48,879 nt of DNA, from assembly GCF_002150735.1 (NCBI RefSeq), contig NZ_MUKA01000041.1, positions 1 through 48,879 on the forward strand, written 5' to 3'. Origin of the DNA: Streptomyces africanus. GTDB taxonomy: Bacteria > Actinomycetota > Actinomycetes > Streptomycetales > Streptomycetaceae. The translations under genes and the position numbers were made by a program. Below are positions 1-8,903 of the stretch, in pieces. Below the pieces are notes generated by a model. The model saw only the letters and a list, made by a program, of their open reading frames with translations. It had not been told where the DNA came from and made no database searches. Every line of letters starts with the position of its first letter. Position 1 is the first letter of the stretch.

Positions 1-97
1 GCCGTCCCGGCCGGGACGGCAGGAACGTGACCATGGACTCGCCGAGCGCGACGACGTCCACGACGCCGGGGGCGGTGCGGGGTCCGGTGGGGGTCAC
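1..97 (-). CDS. PfkB-family sugar kinase, N-terminal fragment
   Basis: Only the first 32 codons are in the window. Reading leftwards from a GTG at 97, the protein contains VVDVVALGESMVTF, the N-terminal strand and substrate-binding start of ribokinase/PfkB kinases such as 2-keto-3-deoxygluconate kinase. An AGGAG lies about 11 nt upstream of the GTG. It diverges from a D-amino-acid operon, an arrangement that would fit a shared regulator acting in the intergenic region. Substrate cannot be read from this fragment; the family call is fairly safe, the specificity is not. Confidence 0.7.
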   Translation of the reverse strand, partial: MTPTGPRTAPGVVDVVALGESMVTFLPSRPGR

Positions 98-193
98 GAT
101 GCTCGTAGCTCCTGGTCGGGTCGGCCGGTGGCGGTTCCATTGACCGGCGGTGGCCGAGATGTTAGACAGCGTTGAGCGATATACGCAATGAAA

Positions 194-210
194 GTTGCAG
201 TCTGTGCAAC
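194..210. promoter_or_regulatory. Inverted repeat, probable operator (GTTGCA-N5-TGCAAC)
   Basis: GTTGCA and TGCAAC form a perfect 6-bp inverted repeat separated by 5 nt. Just upstream (175-191) is a second, imperfect palindrome of the form TTGAGCG..CGCAA. Both sit between the divergent sugar kinase and D-amino-acid operon. TTGC/GCAA half-sites are common for IclR-type regulators, so a substrate-responsive repressor is a reasonable inference; the regulator gene is not in the window. Confidence 0.45.
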
Positions 211-231
211 GCCGCTGATCAGGGAGGCTCC

Positions 232-1509
232 ATGACAGCCGATTCCGCCGCCGGGTCCCTCGCCCGGCTCGCCGCCGAGCGCGTCGACCACCGGTTCAAG
301 GGCCTCCCGCCGGACGCCGACGGCCTGACCGTGGGCGAGCTGGCCGCCCAGCGCCGGAACCTGTTCACCGGCGGCTTCGCCACGCCCGTGCTCGCGCTGT
401 CCGCCGAGCGTCTGGAGCACAATCTGAGGCTCATGGAGACCTACGCGGACCGGCACGGCCTGGCCTTCGCGCCGCACGGCAAGACCTCCATGGCGCCGCA
501 GCTGTTCCAGCGGCAGATCGAGCACGGGGCGTGGGGCATCACGCTGGCGGTGCCACATCAGGTGCGGGTGGCGCGCGCGTTCGGGACCCGGCGCGTGTTC
601 CTGGCGAACGAGCTGGTCGACGCGGCGGCCCTGCGCTGGGTCTCCGCCGGGCTCGACGCCGACCCGGAGTTCCGCTTCGTCTGTTACGTCGACTCGGTGC
701 GCGGAGTGGAGCTGATGGACGCCGCGCTGGGCGGTGCCCGGCGCCCGCTGGACGTCGTCGTCGAACTCGCGGCCGGGGAAGGGGCCCGTACGGGGGTGCG
801 GACGGAGGCGGAGTGCGCCGCGGTCGCGGACGCGGTGGCGGGCACGCGGTCCCTGCGGCTCGTCGGCGTCGCGGGCTACGAGGGCGAGGTGCCGAAGGCG
901 GACCCGGAGCGGGTGACGGCGTGGCTGCGGCGGCTGGTCGCGCTCGCCGCCGACTTCGACAAGGCGGGGCGTTTCACGGACGCGGACGAGATCGTCGTCA
1001 GCGCGGGCGGCAGCGCCTGGTTCGACGCGGTCGCCGATGTCTTCGCGGAGATCCCCGAACTCTCCCGGCCGGTGCTGAAGTTGCTGCGCTCGGGCGCCTA
1101 TGTCTCGCACGACGACGGCCACTACCGCAAGCTGACCCCGTTCAACCGGGTGCCCGAGGAGGGCGCCCTGGAGCCCGCGTTCCGGCTGTGGACGCAGGTG
1201 GTGTCGCGGCCGACGGCCGAGCAGGCCTTCGTCAACGCGGGCAAGCGGGACGCGGCCTACGACCTCGATCTGCCCTTCGCGCAGGTGATCCGCCGGGACG
1301 GCGCCGAGCGCCCGGCGACCGGCGTGTCGGTGACGGCCCTGTCGGACCAGCACGCCTGGCTGAGCACCACGCCGGAGGCGGACCTCGAGGTGGGCGACTG
1401 GGTCGGTCTGGGGCTGTCCCATCCGTGCACGTCGTTCGACAAGTGGCCGCTGATCCCGGTCGCCGAGGCGGACGGCACGGTCGTCGACTACATCCGTACG
1501 TTCTTCTAG
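232..1509 (+). CDS. PLP-dependent D-amino-acid dehydratase/deaminase-like protein (DSD1 / D-threonine aldolase family)
   Basis: 425-aa fold-type III PLP enzyme of the alanine-racemase N-terminal barrel class. Lys84 in [10 protein letters not shown] is the predicted Schiff-base lysine. The C-terminal SHPCTSF places His397 and Cys399 in the HxC arrangement that binds zinc in eukaryotic D-serine dehydratase and in D-threonine aldolase-type enzymes. A zinc-assisted dehydratase or aldolase acting on a D-hydroxy amino acid is therefore likely. The ATG at 232 was chosen because AGGGAGG precedes it; an in-frame TTG at 172 has no ribosome site. The D-aminoacylase gene follows after 13 nt, so the pair probably frees and degrades N-acyl-D-amino acids. 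Confidence 0.82.
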   Translation: MTADSAAGSLARLAAERVDHRFKGLPPDADGLTVGELAAQRRNLFTGGFATPVLALSAERLEHNLRLMETYADRHGLAFAPHGKTSMAPQLFQRQIEHGAWGITLAVPHQVRVARAFGTRRVFLANELVDAAALRWVSAGLDADPEFRFVCYVDSVRGVELMDAALGGARRPLDVVVELAAGEGARTGVRTEAECAAVADAVAGTRSLRLVGVAGYEGEVPKADPERVTAWLRRLVALAADFDKAGRFTDADEIVVSAGGSAWFDAVADVFAEIPELSRPVLKLLRSGAYVSHDDGHYRKLTPFNRVPEEGALEPAFRLWTQVVSRPTAEQAFVNAGKRDAAYDLDLPFAQVIRRDGAERPATGVSVTALSDQHAWLSTTPEADLEVGDWVGLGLSHPCTSFDKWPLIPVAEADGTVVDYIRTFF

Positions 1510-1522
1510 GAGGCCGGAAGCG

Positions 1523-3133
1523 ATGGAAGAGCTCGTCATCCGGGACGCGGACGTCGTCGACGGCTCCGGCGCGGACTCCTACCGTGCCGATGTGGTGGTC
1601 GACGGCGGCCGGATCGTGTCCATCGTCAAGGAGGCCGCCGCGGCCGGCTGCCAGCGGCCGAAGGCACGCCGGGAGCTGGACGCCGAGGGACTCGTCCTCT
1701 CCCCCGGCTTCGTCGACATGCACGCCCACAGCGACCTGGCCCTGCTGCGCGACCCCGACCACAGCGCCAAGGCCGCGCAGGGCGTCACGCTGGAGGTCAT
1801 CGGCCAGGACGGGCTGTCGTACGCGCCGGTCGACGACCGCACGCTCGGCGATGTGCGGCAGGCGATCGCCGGGTGGAACGGCCCCGGTGACGACATCGAC
1901 TTCGACTGGCGGACGGTGGGCGAGTACCTGGACCGGCTCGACCGCGGCATCGCCGTCAACGCGGCCTACCTCATTCCCCAGGGCACGGTCCGCGCGCTCG
2001 CCGTCGGCTGGGAGGACCGGGAGGCCACGCCCCAGGAGCTGGACCGGATGCGGCAGTTGGTCGCCGAGGGCATGGAGCAGGGCGCCGTCGGCATGTCGTC
2101 GGGGCTGACGTACACGCCCGGCATGTACGCCAAGGACGCCGAACTGACCGAGCTGTGCCGGGTGGTGGCGTCGTACGGCGGCTACTACTGCCCGCACCAC
2201 CGCTCCTACGGCGCGGGCGCCCTGGAGGCGTACCGGGAGATGGTGGCGCTGACCCGGGAGGCGGGCTGCCCCCTGCATCTCGCCCACGCCACCATGAACT
2301 TCGGCGTGAACAAGGGCCGGGCGCCCGAGCTGCTGGCCCTGCTGGACGAGGCGCTGGCGGCCGGGGCCGACATCAGCCTCGACACCTACCCCTACACACC
2401 GGGCTGTACGACGCTGGCGGCCATGCTGCCGAGCTGGGCGAGCGAGGGCGGCCCCGAGCAGGTCATCAGGCGGCTGGCGGACGAGGAGACGGCCGAGCGG
2501 ATCCGCCACGACCTGGAGGTCACCGGCTCGGACGGCTGCCACGGCGTGCCCATCGAGTGGGACACGATCGAGATCTCGGGCGTGGGCGACCCGGCCCTGG
2601 CCGATTTCGTCGGCCGGACGGTCCAGGAGTCGGCGGACCGGCGCGGCGAGGCCCCCTGGGTGACCGCACGCGGGCTGCTGCTGGCCGACCGGCTCGCGCC
2701 GACGATCCTCCAGCACGTCGGCCACGAGGAGAACGTCCGGGCGATCATGCGCCACCGGGTGCACACCGGCGGCTCGGACGGCATCCTCCAGGGCGCCAAG
2801 CCGCACCCGCGCGCGTACGGCACGTTCCCGCACTACCTCGGGCACTACGTGCGGGAGTTGGGGGTGCTGTCGCTGGAGGAGTGCGTCGCGCACCTCACCT
2901 CGCGCCCGGCGGCCCGGCTCCGGCTGCCGGACCGGGGCCTGGTGCGCGAGGGGTACGTCGCCGACCTGGTGCTCTTCGACCCGGCGACGGTCGCGGCGGG
3001 ATCGAGCTTCGCCGAGCCGCGCGTGCTCCCGACGGGCATCCCGTACGTGCTGGTCGACGGGCGGTTCGTGATCGAGGACGGGCGTCGCACGGACGCCCTG
3101 GCGGGCCGGACGGTCCGCAGGACTCCCGCGTGA
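1523..3133 (+). CDS. N-acyl-D-amino-acid deacylase (D-aminoacylase)
   Basis: 536-aa amidohydrolase-superfamily metalloenzyme that hydrolyses N-acyl-D-amino acids to a free D-amino acid and a carboxylate. [11 protein letters not shown] near residue 60 gives the metal-binding HxH (His67, His69). [12 protein letters not shown], the GHEENVR segment and [20 protein letters not shown] (with the catalytic-type Asp) are family signatures. The C-terminus returns to the small beta-sandwich of the composite domain (DLVLFDP). Length is normal. AGGAGG about 9 nt upstream fixes the ATG. It is transcribed with the upstream PLP enzyme, which would consume its D-amino-acid product. Confidence 0.9.
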   Translation: MEELVIRDADVVDGSGADSYRADVVVDGGRIVSIVKEAAAAGCQRPKARRELDAEGLVLSPGFVDMHAHSDLALLRDPDHSAKAAQGVTLEVIGQDGLSYAPVDDRTLGDVRQAIAGWNGPGDDIDFDWRTVGEYLDRLDRGIAVNAAYLIPQGTVRALAVGWEDREATPQELDRMRQLVAEGMEQGAVGMSSGLTYTPGMYAKDAELTELCRVVASYGGYYCPHHRSYGAGALEAYREMVALTREAGCPLHLAHATMNFGVNKGRAPELLALLDEALAAGADISLDTYPYTPGCTTLAAMLPSWASEGGPEQVIRRLADEETAERIRHDLEVTGSDGCHGVPIEWDTIEISGVGDPALADFVGRTVQESADRRGEAPWVTARGLLLADRLAPTILQHVGHEENVRAIMRHRVHTGGSDGILQGAKPHPRAYGTFPHYLGHYVRELGVLSLEECVAHLTSRPAARLRLPDRGLVREGYVADLVLFDPATVAAGSSFAEPRVLPTGIPYVLVDGRFVIEDGRRTDALAGRTVRRTPA

Positions 3134-3164
3134 CCGCCCGACCCGGGGACCACCCGCCCTCGCC

Positions 3165-4091
3165 TTACGGCTTGGGCAGGGTGCAGCCGCTCGCGCTCAG
3201 GTCGAGCTTGTTGTCGATGCCGAAGCAGGACGGGATCTGGTAGGTCTCCTGGGCGTAGTTGATGCCCTTGCGCACGGTCACGTTGCCGCTCGCGTCGACC
3301 TCACAGGGGTTGTTCACCGTGCAGCGCTCGCCGTCCTCGTTGCCGGTGTTGTTGATGGCGACGACCTTGCCGCTGGCCTGGTCGACGACGGGCGAGCCGG
3401 AGGTGCCGCCGATGGTGTTGCAGGCGGAGGTGTAACGGACCGAGTCCTTCCAGGTCCAGTCGCCCTCCTTCAGGGTGGGCGCGAACCCGTCGATGTCGCA
3501 GCTGTAGACGCGCTTCCAGTAGCCGGAGGGGATACTGATGGCCGTGCCGGCGACCGGGTGCGTGTCGTTCAGCGTCAGCGGGCTGATGCCGTACGAGCTC
3601 TTGATCTGCCCGTAACTGGTGGTGAGTTGGTAGAACGCGACGTCCGTGTCGGTCATCGTGGCGTACGCGAGCTTGGCGGCGCGCAGGGTCGCCACGCGCG
3701 AGCCGGAGGCGTTGAGCAGGCTGAAGGTGCGGCTGGACGCCTTGTCGACCTGGACCTCGCCGGGGCCGGGGAAACCGGACTCCAGGCAGTGTCCGTTGGT
3801 CATCACCAGCGCCGGGTCGTCGGCCTCGGAGTCCGGCATGCGCACGACGGAGCCGGAGCAGTTGCTGAGCGCGACCGTGCCGGCGAAGTTCACGCCCTTG
3901 GGCGCCGGGTTGGTGATGCCGGACACGGTCTGAGCCGCGGACGTGACCACGTCCGAGACGGCGGACGTGACCGCGCCCGTGTCCGCGGCCTTGCCGACGC
4001 CCGTGGGGGCGGCATCGGCAGCGGTCGCGGGAGCCGCGCCGGCCCCGGCTATCGCCAGGGCGCAGAACGCGGCTGCGAGAGGTTTTCTCAT
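3165..4091 (-). CDS. Secreted trypsin-like serine protease
   Basis: 308-aa exported chymotrypsin-fold protease. Residues 1-25 (MRKPLAAAFCALAIAGAG...) are a Sec-type signal peptide. The triad is visible: His101 in MTNGHC, Asp150 in TDTDVAF and Ser231 in GGTSGSPVV. Several Cys in the C-terminal half probably form disulphides. The ATG at 4091 was chosen over an upstream in-frame start because it has an AGAGGGG site and begins directly with the signal peptide. It is convergent with the D-aminoacylase gene (31-nt gap). The natural substrate is unknown. Confidence 0.85.
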   Translation of the reverse strand: MRKPLAAAFCALAIAGAGAAPATAADAAPTGVGKAADTGAVTSAVSDVVTSAAQTVSGITNPAPKGVNFAGTVALSNCSGSVVRMPDSEADDPALVMTNGHCLESGFPGPGEVQVDKASSRTFSLLNASGSRVATLRAAKLAYATMTDTDVAFYQLTTSYGQIKSSYGISPLTLNDTHPVAGTAISIPSGYWKRVYSCDIDGFAPTLKEGDWTWKDSVRYTSACNTIGGTSGSPVVDQASGKVVAINNTGNEDGERCTVNNPCEVDASGNVTVRKGINYAQETYQIPSCFGIDNKLDLSASGCTLPKP

Positions 4092-4115
4092 TGGGGGGTC
4101 CCCTCTTGCGACGGA

Positions 4116-4140
4116 GGCGGCCGGAAATCTTCCGGCCGCC
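4116..4140 (-). promoter_or_regulatory. Strong hairpin in the protease 5' leader
   Basis: Two perfect 11-nt arms (GGCGGCCGGAA and its complement) enclose a 3-nt loop. The hairpin ends about 24 nt before the protease start codon. It could stabilise the mRNA 5' end or influence translation; there is no U-run, so a terminator is less likely. Confidence 0.55.
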
Positions 4141-4317
4141 CGCACTGTTGTCATGCGCATTGTGATCGTCGCAAGGCGGGTGGGGCAAGGAGTTGTTCCG
4201 GGCGCGGAACCTGCCCGTCCGGCCTGACCCTACGCAACGGCCCTTGCGGGCGGAGCACTTGGGGTCCTTGATGCCGCCGCGCGGCGTCCGTCCCTGACGT
4301 GGACGGGGTGTGCCGGC

Positions 4318-5040
4318 CTACTTGGGCCCCTTCGTGCCGCCGGGGCCGTGTCCGGGCTTTGCCTCGGTTCGGCCGGGGGGCGTGGCGGTGACGGCGGGAG
4401 CCGAGGTCGTCGGGATGCCGGCCGAGGGCGTGCCGGCCGAGGGACTCGGGGCGTCCGGCCCGGACTCGGACGGGGCGGGGCTCGCCTCCGTGGACGGGCT
4501 CGCGGACGCCGGCCCGGCCGGCTCGTCACTGTTCGCCGGCCGGCCGACGAGGGGGGTCACGGGGGTCGGTGTCCGGCCGGTACCGGTCGACGGCACCGTC
4601 GGCGGCTTTCCCGCCGCGGTCGGACCCGTCCGGCCGCCGCCGCCCTCACGTGTCCCGCCGGAGGGCGCGTCCGGGAAACCGAGACCGGCTATCAGCGCGG
4701 CCGCCGACACGGCACCCACGGCTCCGACGGCGACCGCCGCGCGGGCACGCCACGGCGCTCGCCTCCGGCGCGAGTGGCGGCCCGCACCGGCACGGCCGTG
4801 CACCGGCCCCGGCACCGGCGGCAGCTCGCGCGTGTCGCCCAGGTCCGGCGTTTCGCCGGTGCCGCGTGCGGCGTCCTGTCCGTCCGCGGGGACGTACGCG
4901 TCCTGCCAGCCGTGCGCCGCCGCCGGATCGGCGTACGCGTCGTAGGCCGGTGGCGGGTCGGCCTGCGGCAGGTACACGTTCGGCGGCACCTGGGAGGCGC
5001 CGCCCGTCGCTCCGTCGGCGTACTCGGATGGCCTGGACAT
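4318..5040 (-). CDS. Pro-rich single-pass membrane protein of unknown function
   Basis: 240 aa. Order: a Pro/Ala/Tyr-rich N-terminus (about residues 1-85), a basic patch (RHSRRRR), one hydrophobic segment (AAVAVGAVGAVSAAALIAGL, about residues 105-125), then a Pro/Ser/Thr/Gly-rich extracytoplasmic tail to the C-terminus. The basic patch before the helix predicts N-in, C-out. The start MSRPSEYADG was chosen as the first residue of the coherent protein; the upstream in-frame extension is low-complexity basic sequence. No enzymatic motif is visible. It diverges from the aminotransferase gene. Confidence 0.65.
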   Translation of the reverse strand: MSRPSEYADGATGGASQVPPNVYLPQADPPPAYDAYADPAAAHGWQDAYVPADGQDAARGTGETPDLGDTRELPPVPGPVHGRAGAGRHSRRRRAPWRARAAVAVGAVGAVSAAALIAGLGFPDAPSGGTREGGGGRTGPTAAGKPPTVPSTGTGRTPTPVTPLVGRPANSDEPAGPASASPSTEASPAPSESGPDAPSPSAGTPSAGIPTTSAPAVTATPPGRTEAKPGHGPGGTKGPK

Positions 5041-5166
5041 GGCGGCGCATTCTAGGCACCGAGGTGCTGGTGGGACAGCGCGCCGGCGATATCCACCCAA
5101 AGCGCCGCGTCTCACGTGGCGGAAAACACGACCCGTGGCGCATTACCGCGCCGTAAGCTCCCAGAC

Positions 5167-6378
5167 ATGCAGGTGATCCAGTCGACCAAGCTCGCCAACG
5201 TCTGTTACGAGATCCGGGGCCCGGTGCTCGAGGAGGCGATGCGGCTGGAAGCCGCCGGTCACCGCATCCTCAAGCTGAACACCGGCAACCCGGCCGCGTT
5301 CGGCTTCGAGTGTCCGCCCGAGATCCTGGAGGACGTCCTCCGGAACGTGTCCTCGGCGCACGGGTACGGAGACGCCAAGGGCCTGCTGGCCGCCCGCCGC
5401 GCGGTCGTGATGCACAACCAGACCCTCGGCATCGAGACGGACGTCGAGCACGTCTTCATCGGCAACGGCGTCTCCGAGCTGATCGTGATGGCGATGCAGG
5501 GCCTGCTGGACGACGGGGACGAGGTGCTCGTGCCCGCCCCGGACTATCCGCTGTGGACCGCCGCCGTCTCCCTGTCCGGCGGCACCGCCGTGCACTACCG
5601 GTGCGACGAGCAGGCCGACTGGATGCCGGACCTGGCCGACGTCGAGCGCAAGGTCACCGACCGCACCAAGGCGCTCGTGATCATCAACCCCAACAACCCG
5701 ACCGGGGCCGTCTACGACGAGGCGATGATCAAGGGGCTCACCGACATCGCCCGCCGCCACAACCTGCTGGTCTGCTCGGACGAGATCTACGACAAGATCC
5801 TCTACGACGGCGCCACACACACCCCGACCGCCGCCGTCGCCCCCGACCTGCTGACCCTCACCTTCAACGGCATGTCGAAGGCGTACCGGGTGGCCGGCTA
5901 CCGGGTGGGCTGGATGTCGATCTCCGGGCCCCGCGCGCACGCCGACTCCTACATCGAGGGCCTGACGATCCTGGCGAACATGCGGCTGTGCGCGAACATG
6001 CCGGGACAGCACGGCGTCGTCGCGGCGCTCAGCGGACGCCAGACGATCAACGACCTGGTGCTGCCGGGCGGCCGGCTGCGCGAGCAGCGGGACGTCGCCT
6101 ACGAGCTGCTGACCCAGATCCCGGGCGTGACCTGCGTGAAGCCGAAGGGGGCGCTGTATCTCTTCCCGCGCCTCGACCCCAAGGTCTTCAAGATCAAGGA
6201 CGACCGGCGGATGGTCCTGGACCTGCTCCGGCGCGAGAAGATCATGGTCGTTCAGGGCACGGGCTTCAACTGGCCGGAACCGGACCACTTCCGGGTGGTC
6301 ACCCTGCCGACGGTCGGCGACCTGCGGGACGCGGTGGGCCGGATCGGGCACTTCCTGGACGGCTACAGCCAGGCCTGA
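5167..6378 (+). CDS. alaA: AlaA-type alanine aminotransferase (class I PLP aminotransferase)
   Basis: 403-aa aminotransferase closely resembling E. coli AlaA over its whole length. Shared blocks include SKLANVCYEIRGPVL-like N-terminus, LKLNTGNPAAFGF, GNGVSEL, PAPDYPLWTAAVSLSGG, INPNNPTGAVY and SDEIYDKILYD. Lys238 in NGMSKAYR is the PLP lysine. Expected reaction: pyruvate plus glutamate to alanine plus 2-oxoglutarate. No Shine-Dalgarno lies before the ATG, but TAAGCT ends 7 nt upstream, so the mRNA may be leaderless. The gene is monocistronic in this window. Confidence 0.88.
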   Translation: MQVIQSTKLANVCYEIRGPVLEEAMRLEAAGHRILKLNTGNPAAFGFECPPEILEDVLRNVSSAHGYGDAKGLLAARRAVVMHNQTLGIETDVEHVFIGNGVSELIVMAMQGLLDDGDEVLVPAPDYPLWTAAVSLSGGTAVHYRCDEQADWMPDLADVERKVTDRTKALVIINPNNPTGAVYDEAMIKGLTDIARRHNLLVCSDEIYDKILYDGATHTPTAAVAPDLLTLTFNGMSKAYRVAGYRVGWMSISGPRAHADSYIEGLTILANMRLCANMPGQHGVVAALSGRQTINDLVLPGGRLREQRDVAYELLTQIPGVTCVKPKGALYLFPRLDPKVFKIKDDRRMVLDLLRREKIMVVQGTGFNWPEPDHFRVVTLPTVGDLRDAVGRIGHFLDGYSQA

Positions 6379-6436
6379 GCGCGCGTCTCGCTCACCGTAC
6401 GTGTGCGGCCGGTCCGGAATTGCCAACAACTCAACT

Positions 6437-6451
6437 TTAGACGAAATCTAA
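6437..6451. promoter_or_regulatory. Inverted repeat TTAGA-N5-TCTAA upstream of the 140-aa gene
   Basis: A perfect 5-bp inverted repeat, AT-rich against its surroundings, lies just before a TAGGAT -10-like hexamer (6454-6459). That position would let a bound dimer block the promoter of the gene at 6492. The spacing suits a MarR-type dimer, but the regulator is not identified. Confidence 0.4.
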
Positions 6452-6491
6452 GCTAGGATGGCTTCCTGTAAGCACACAGGAGGGCCCTCCC

Positions 6492-6914
6492 ATGTACGAA
6501 CCGATCCGCACCAAGTCGGTCCACAGCACGGTGGACGGCCCCGCCCCCGACTTTCCCCACCGCTCCCGCGAGGAAGAGCTGGACATCCAGCTCGCGGGCC
6601 ATCTCGCCGCCCTGCTCGCCGTCACGGACGAGCTGCGAGCGACGCAGACCTCGACCGACCTGGACACCGCGGCGGAGCGGCTCGCGGAGCAGGTGGGCCG
6701 GCTGCGGGGAGGGCGTACGCCGGTCCGCGCGCCGATGAGCGGCGCCCGGCGCGAGCGCAGCGCGACAGCCCTGCACCGGCGGGCTCACGCGCTGGCGGGC
6801 CGCGCGCTGGTCGTCGCCGCCTCGCGCGCCGACACGGCGGCCGCCATCCTGTCCGCCGAGCGGATGGACGCGCACGCCGCGGCTCTGGAGCCGCGCGAAC
6901 TCGCGTCCCGCTGA
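6492..6914 (+). CDS. Small hypothetical protein
   Basis: 140 aa with a strong ribosome site (AGGAGGG) before the ATG. It starts MYEPIRTKSVH and is mostly charged, predicted helical and Ala/Arg/Leu-rich (about residues 28-75 and 95-135), without signal peptide or membrane segment. I do not recognise a domain. It lies between the aminotransferase and the lanthipeptide cluster, with a palindrome over its promoter region, and ends at two hairpins. Its codon bias matches the neighbouring genes, so it is probably real. Confidence 0.6.
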   Translation: MYEPIRTKSVHSTVDGPAPDFPHRSREEELDIQLAGHLAALLAVTDELRATQTSTDLDTAAERLAEQVGRLRGGRTPVRAPMSGARRERSATALHRRAHALAGRALVVAASRADTAAAILSAERMDAHAAALEPRELASR

Positions 6915-6929
6915 GCCCCCACGGGGCTC
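6913..6929 (+). terminator. Short hairpin at the stop of the 140-aa gene
   Basis: GAGCCCC-CAC-GGGGCTC overlaps the TGA stop. It is a compact GC stem without a T-run, as is usual in Streptomyces. Confidence 0.45.
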
Positions 6930-6940
6930 CCTTGGACGGC

Positions 6941-6978
6941 CCCGGTCCGCGCGCACCCGCAGCGACGCGCGGACCGGG
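6941..6978. terminator. Bidirectional terminator between the 140-aa gene and the lanthipeptide operon
   Basis: Thirteen-bp perfect arms (6941-6953 and 6966-6978) enclose a 12-nt loop. It lies in the 118-nt gap between two convergent transcription units and probably ends the long biosynthetic operon. Confidence 0.65.
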
Positions 6979-7032
6979 CGCCATACGTGCCGACTCGACC
7001 GGCGGGCACCCGCGGCCTTCCCGGCAGCGACG

Positions 7033-7908
7033 TCAGTCCGTACGGGAGAATCGGCGGACCGCCACCGTCAGCGTCACCGCGCAGAAGGCCGCGACCACGA
7101 TGACGGCGACCAGGGAGGGGACGTCCCAGCCCGCCCACGTGACCGAGTCGAACAGCGGCTGGGAGGAATGGCCGGGCTGGAAGGCGAGGACCGTACGCCG
7201 CATGATGTCGACGGCGTAGGTCAACGGGTTGAGCAAGGTGAGCGCCGCCATCCAGGCCGGCATCGAACTCACCGGGAACATCAGTCCCGACAGGAAGATC
7301 ATCGGTGTGATGAGGACGGTCAGCACGGTGTTGAACGTCTGCAGCCGGCGGATGGAGACCGCGACGACCGCGCCCATGAGGGTCATGGCCAGGGCCGCGA
7401 GCAGCAGTTCGGCCAGGAGTGCCGCGAACAGGTCCGGCCGGTACGGCACTCCGATCAGCCCGGCGCTGGCCAGCACGACGGCGCCCTGACAGGTCGCGAC
7501 GGTGGCGCCGCCCACGCACTTTCCGATCAGCAGCGTGCTGCGCCGCACCGGGGCCACGAGCATCTCGCGCAGGAATCCGCTCTGCCGATCCCAGACGATG
7601 GACGCCCCGACGGAAATCGCCGGAGCCTGGGCCGCCATCACGAGGACGCCGGGGAACAGGAAGAGCAGGTAGTCGTCGGAGGACCCTTCGGCCAGCAGCC
7701 GGGACAGGCCGACCCCCAGAATGTAGAGGAACACCAGGGGCTGCAGGAGCGACACCGCCACCCGGGTCCGGTCGCGGAAGAAGTGGATCATCTCGCGACG
7801 CCAGACCATGCGGCCGGCGCGCCACTCGGCGGCCAGGCGTCCCGTGCCGGGCCCGGTGGGGTGCCCGGCGTCGTGCTCGGGCGGGCGTACGGTCGTGGGC
7901 GTCGTCAT
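7033..7908 (-). CDS. cinH: ABC-2 type permease of the lanthipeptide exporter (CinH-like)
   Basis: 291-aa integral membrane protein with about six hydrophobic segments (for example LLQPLVFLYILGVGLS and VLTVLITPMIFLSGLMFPV). It has the ABC-2 layout in which the half-conserved loop is followed by SGLMFPVSSMP and NPLTYAVDIMR. It partners the ATPase immediately upstream, which its start overlaps by 4 nt (ATGA). In the cinnamycin cluster the equivalent gene pair is cinT-cinH at the same place. The role is probably product export or immunity. The symbol reflects position and family, not demonstrated function. Confidence 0.82.
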   Translation of the reverse strand: MTTPTTVRPPEHDAGHPTGPGTGRLAAEWRAGRMVWRREMIHFFRDRTRVAVSLLQPLVFLYILGVGLSRLLAEGSSDDYLLFLFPGVLVMAAQAPAISVGASIVWDRQSGFLREMLVAPVRRSTLLIGKCVGGATVATCQGAVVLASAGLIGVPYRPDLFAALLAELLLAALAMTLMGAVVAVSIRRLQTFNTVLTVLITPMIFLSGLMFPVSSMPAWMAALTLLNPLTYAVDIMRRTVLAFQPGHSSQPLFDSVTWAGWDVPSLVAVIVVAAFCAVTLTVAVRRFSRTD

Positions 7909-8903
7909 GACCGGGCTCCTACGGTGACCGGGCCGGCGCCGAGGGCTTCGGCGTCCAGGCCGCGGCCGGTGTGGTGGAGGAACACATCGTCCAGGCTCGG
8001 CCGGGTCACGGTGACCTCGTACACCGGCACGTCCAGACCCGCGCACAGCACCGGGACCAGTTTGGCGCCGTCCTTGGTCCGGACGCGCAGCGCGTCGCCG
8101 TCGGCGGCCGGTTCCAGCCCGAACTTCTCACGCAGTACGGTGGCCACTGCCGCGTTGTCCTCCGTCCTCAGTTCGACGTGGTCCGCCCCGATGACGGACT
8201 TGAGTTCCTCGGGCGTGCCCTGCGCGACGATCCGGCCCGCGTCGATGATGGCGATGCGATCGCACTGTTCGGCCTCTTCGAGGTAGTGCGTGGTGAGGAA
8301 GAGGGTGGTCGCCTCGCGTCGGCGCAGTTCGGCCAGGTGGGCCCAGACCTGCGCGCGGCTGTGCGGGTCGAGTCCGACGGTCGGCTCGTCCAGGAACAGC
8401 AGGCGGGGACGGTGCATCAGTCCGCGGGCGATCTCCAGCCTGCGCTGCATGCCGCCGGAGAAGGTCCGTACGAAGTCGTCCCGGCGGTCGGCCAGCCCGA
8501 CGAGGTCCAGGACGGAGTCGAGGCGCGAGCGCAGCGTGGTGCGCGGCAGGGCGTAGAGGTCGGCGTGGAAGCGCAGGTTCTCGGCGGCCGTCAGGTCCGG
8601 GTCCAGCGTGGTCTGCTGGAAGATCAGGCCGATCTCGCGGCGGACTCGGTCCGGGTCCGTGCGGGTGTCGTGCCCGGCGATCTCGATCGTTCCGGCCGTG
8701 GGCCGGGCCAGGGTGCACAGCATCGCGATCGTGCTGGTCTTGCCCGCCCCGTTGGGGCCGAGGAAACCGAACGTCTCCCCCTGCGCGACGGTCAGGTCGA
8801 TGCCCCGGACCGCCTCCACGTCGCCGTACGACTTGTGCACTCCCGCCGCGCGTATCGCCGGCGGACCGACCGCGTCCGGGGTGCCTGCGCCGGGCCCGGT
8901 CAT
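7905..8903 (-). CDS. cinT: ABC transporter ATPase of the lanthipeptide exporter (CinT-like)
   Basis: 332-aa DrrA-type ATPase. Walker A GPNGAGKTS, signature TFSGGMQRRLEIARG, Walker B LLFLDEPTVGLD and switch His in TTHYLEEAEQ are all intact. A C-terminal DrrA-like domain ends TVTRPSLDDVFLHHTGR. It overlaps the oxygenase gene upstream and the permease gene downstream by 4 nt each, so the three are translationally coupled. There is no peptidase domain, so leader removal must be carried out elsewhere. Confidence 0.87.
   Translation of the reverse strand: MTGPGAGTPDAVGPPAIRAAGVHKSYGDVEAVRGIDLTVAQGETFGFLGPNGAGKTSTIAMLCTLARPTAGTIEIAGHDTRTDPDRVRREIGLIFQQTTLDPDLTAAENLRFHADLYALPRTTLRSRLDSVLDLVGLADRRDDFVRTFSGGMQRRLEIARGLMHRPRLLFLDEPTVGLDPHSRAQVWAHLAELRRREATTLFLTTHYLEEAEQCDRIAIIDAGRIVAQGTPEELKSVIGADHVELRTEDNAAVATVLREKFGLEPAADGDALRVRTKDGAKLVPVLCAGLDVPVYEVTVTRPSLDDVFLHHTGRGLDAEALGAGPVTVGARS

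Noticed and set aside
172..231. Upstream TTG start for the D-amino-acid dehydratase-like gene
   Set aside because: It lacks a ribosome site and would translate the palindrome; the ATG at 232 has AGGGAGG.
94..1539. 481-codon minus-strand open frame opposite the D-amino-acid gene
   Set aside because: Shadow of a recognisable PLP enzyme; Arg/Gly-rich translation without motifs.
7033..8903. Daunorubicin-type drug exporter unrelated to the lanthipeptide
   Set aside because: The genes overlap the hydroxylase gene and occupy the cinT-cinH position, so export or immunity for the lanthipeptide is more likely.
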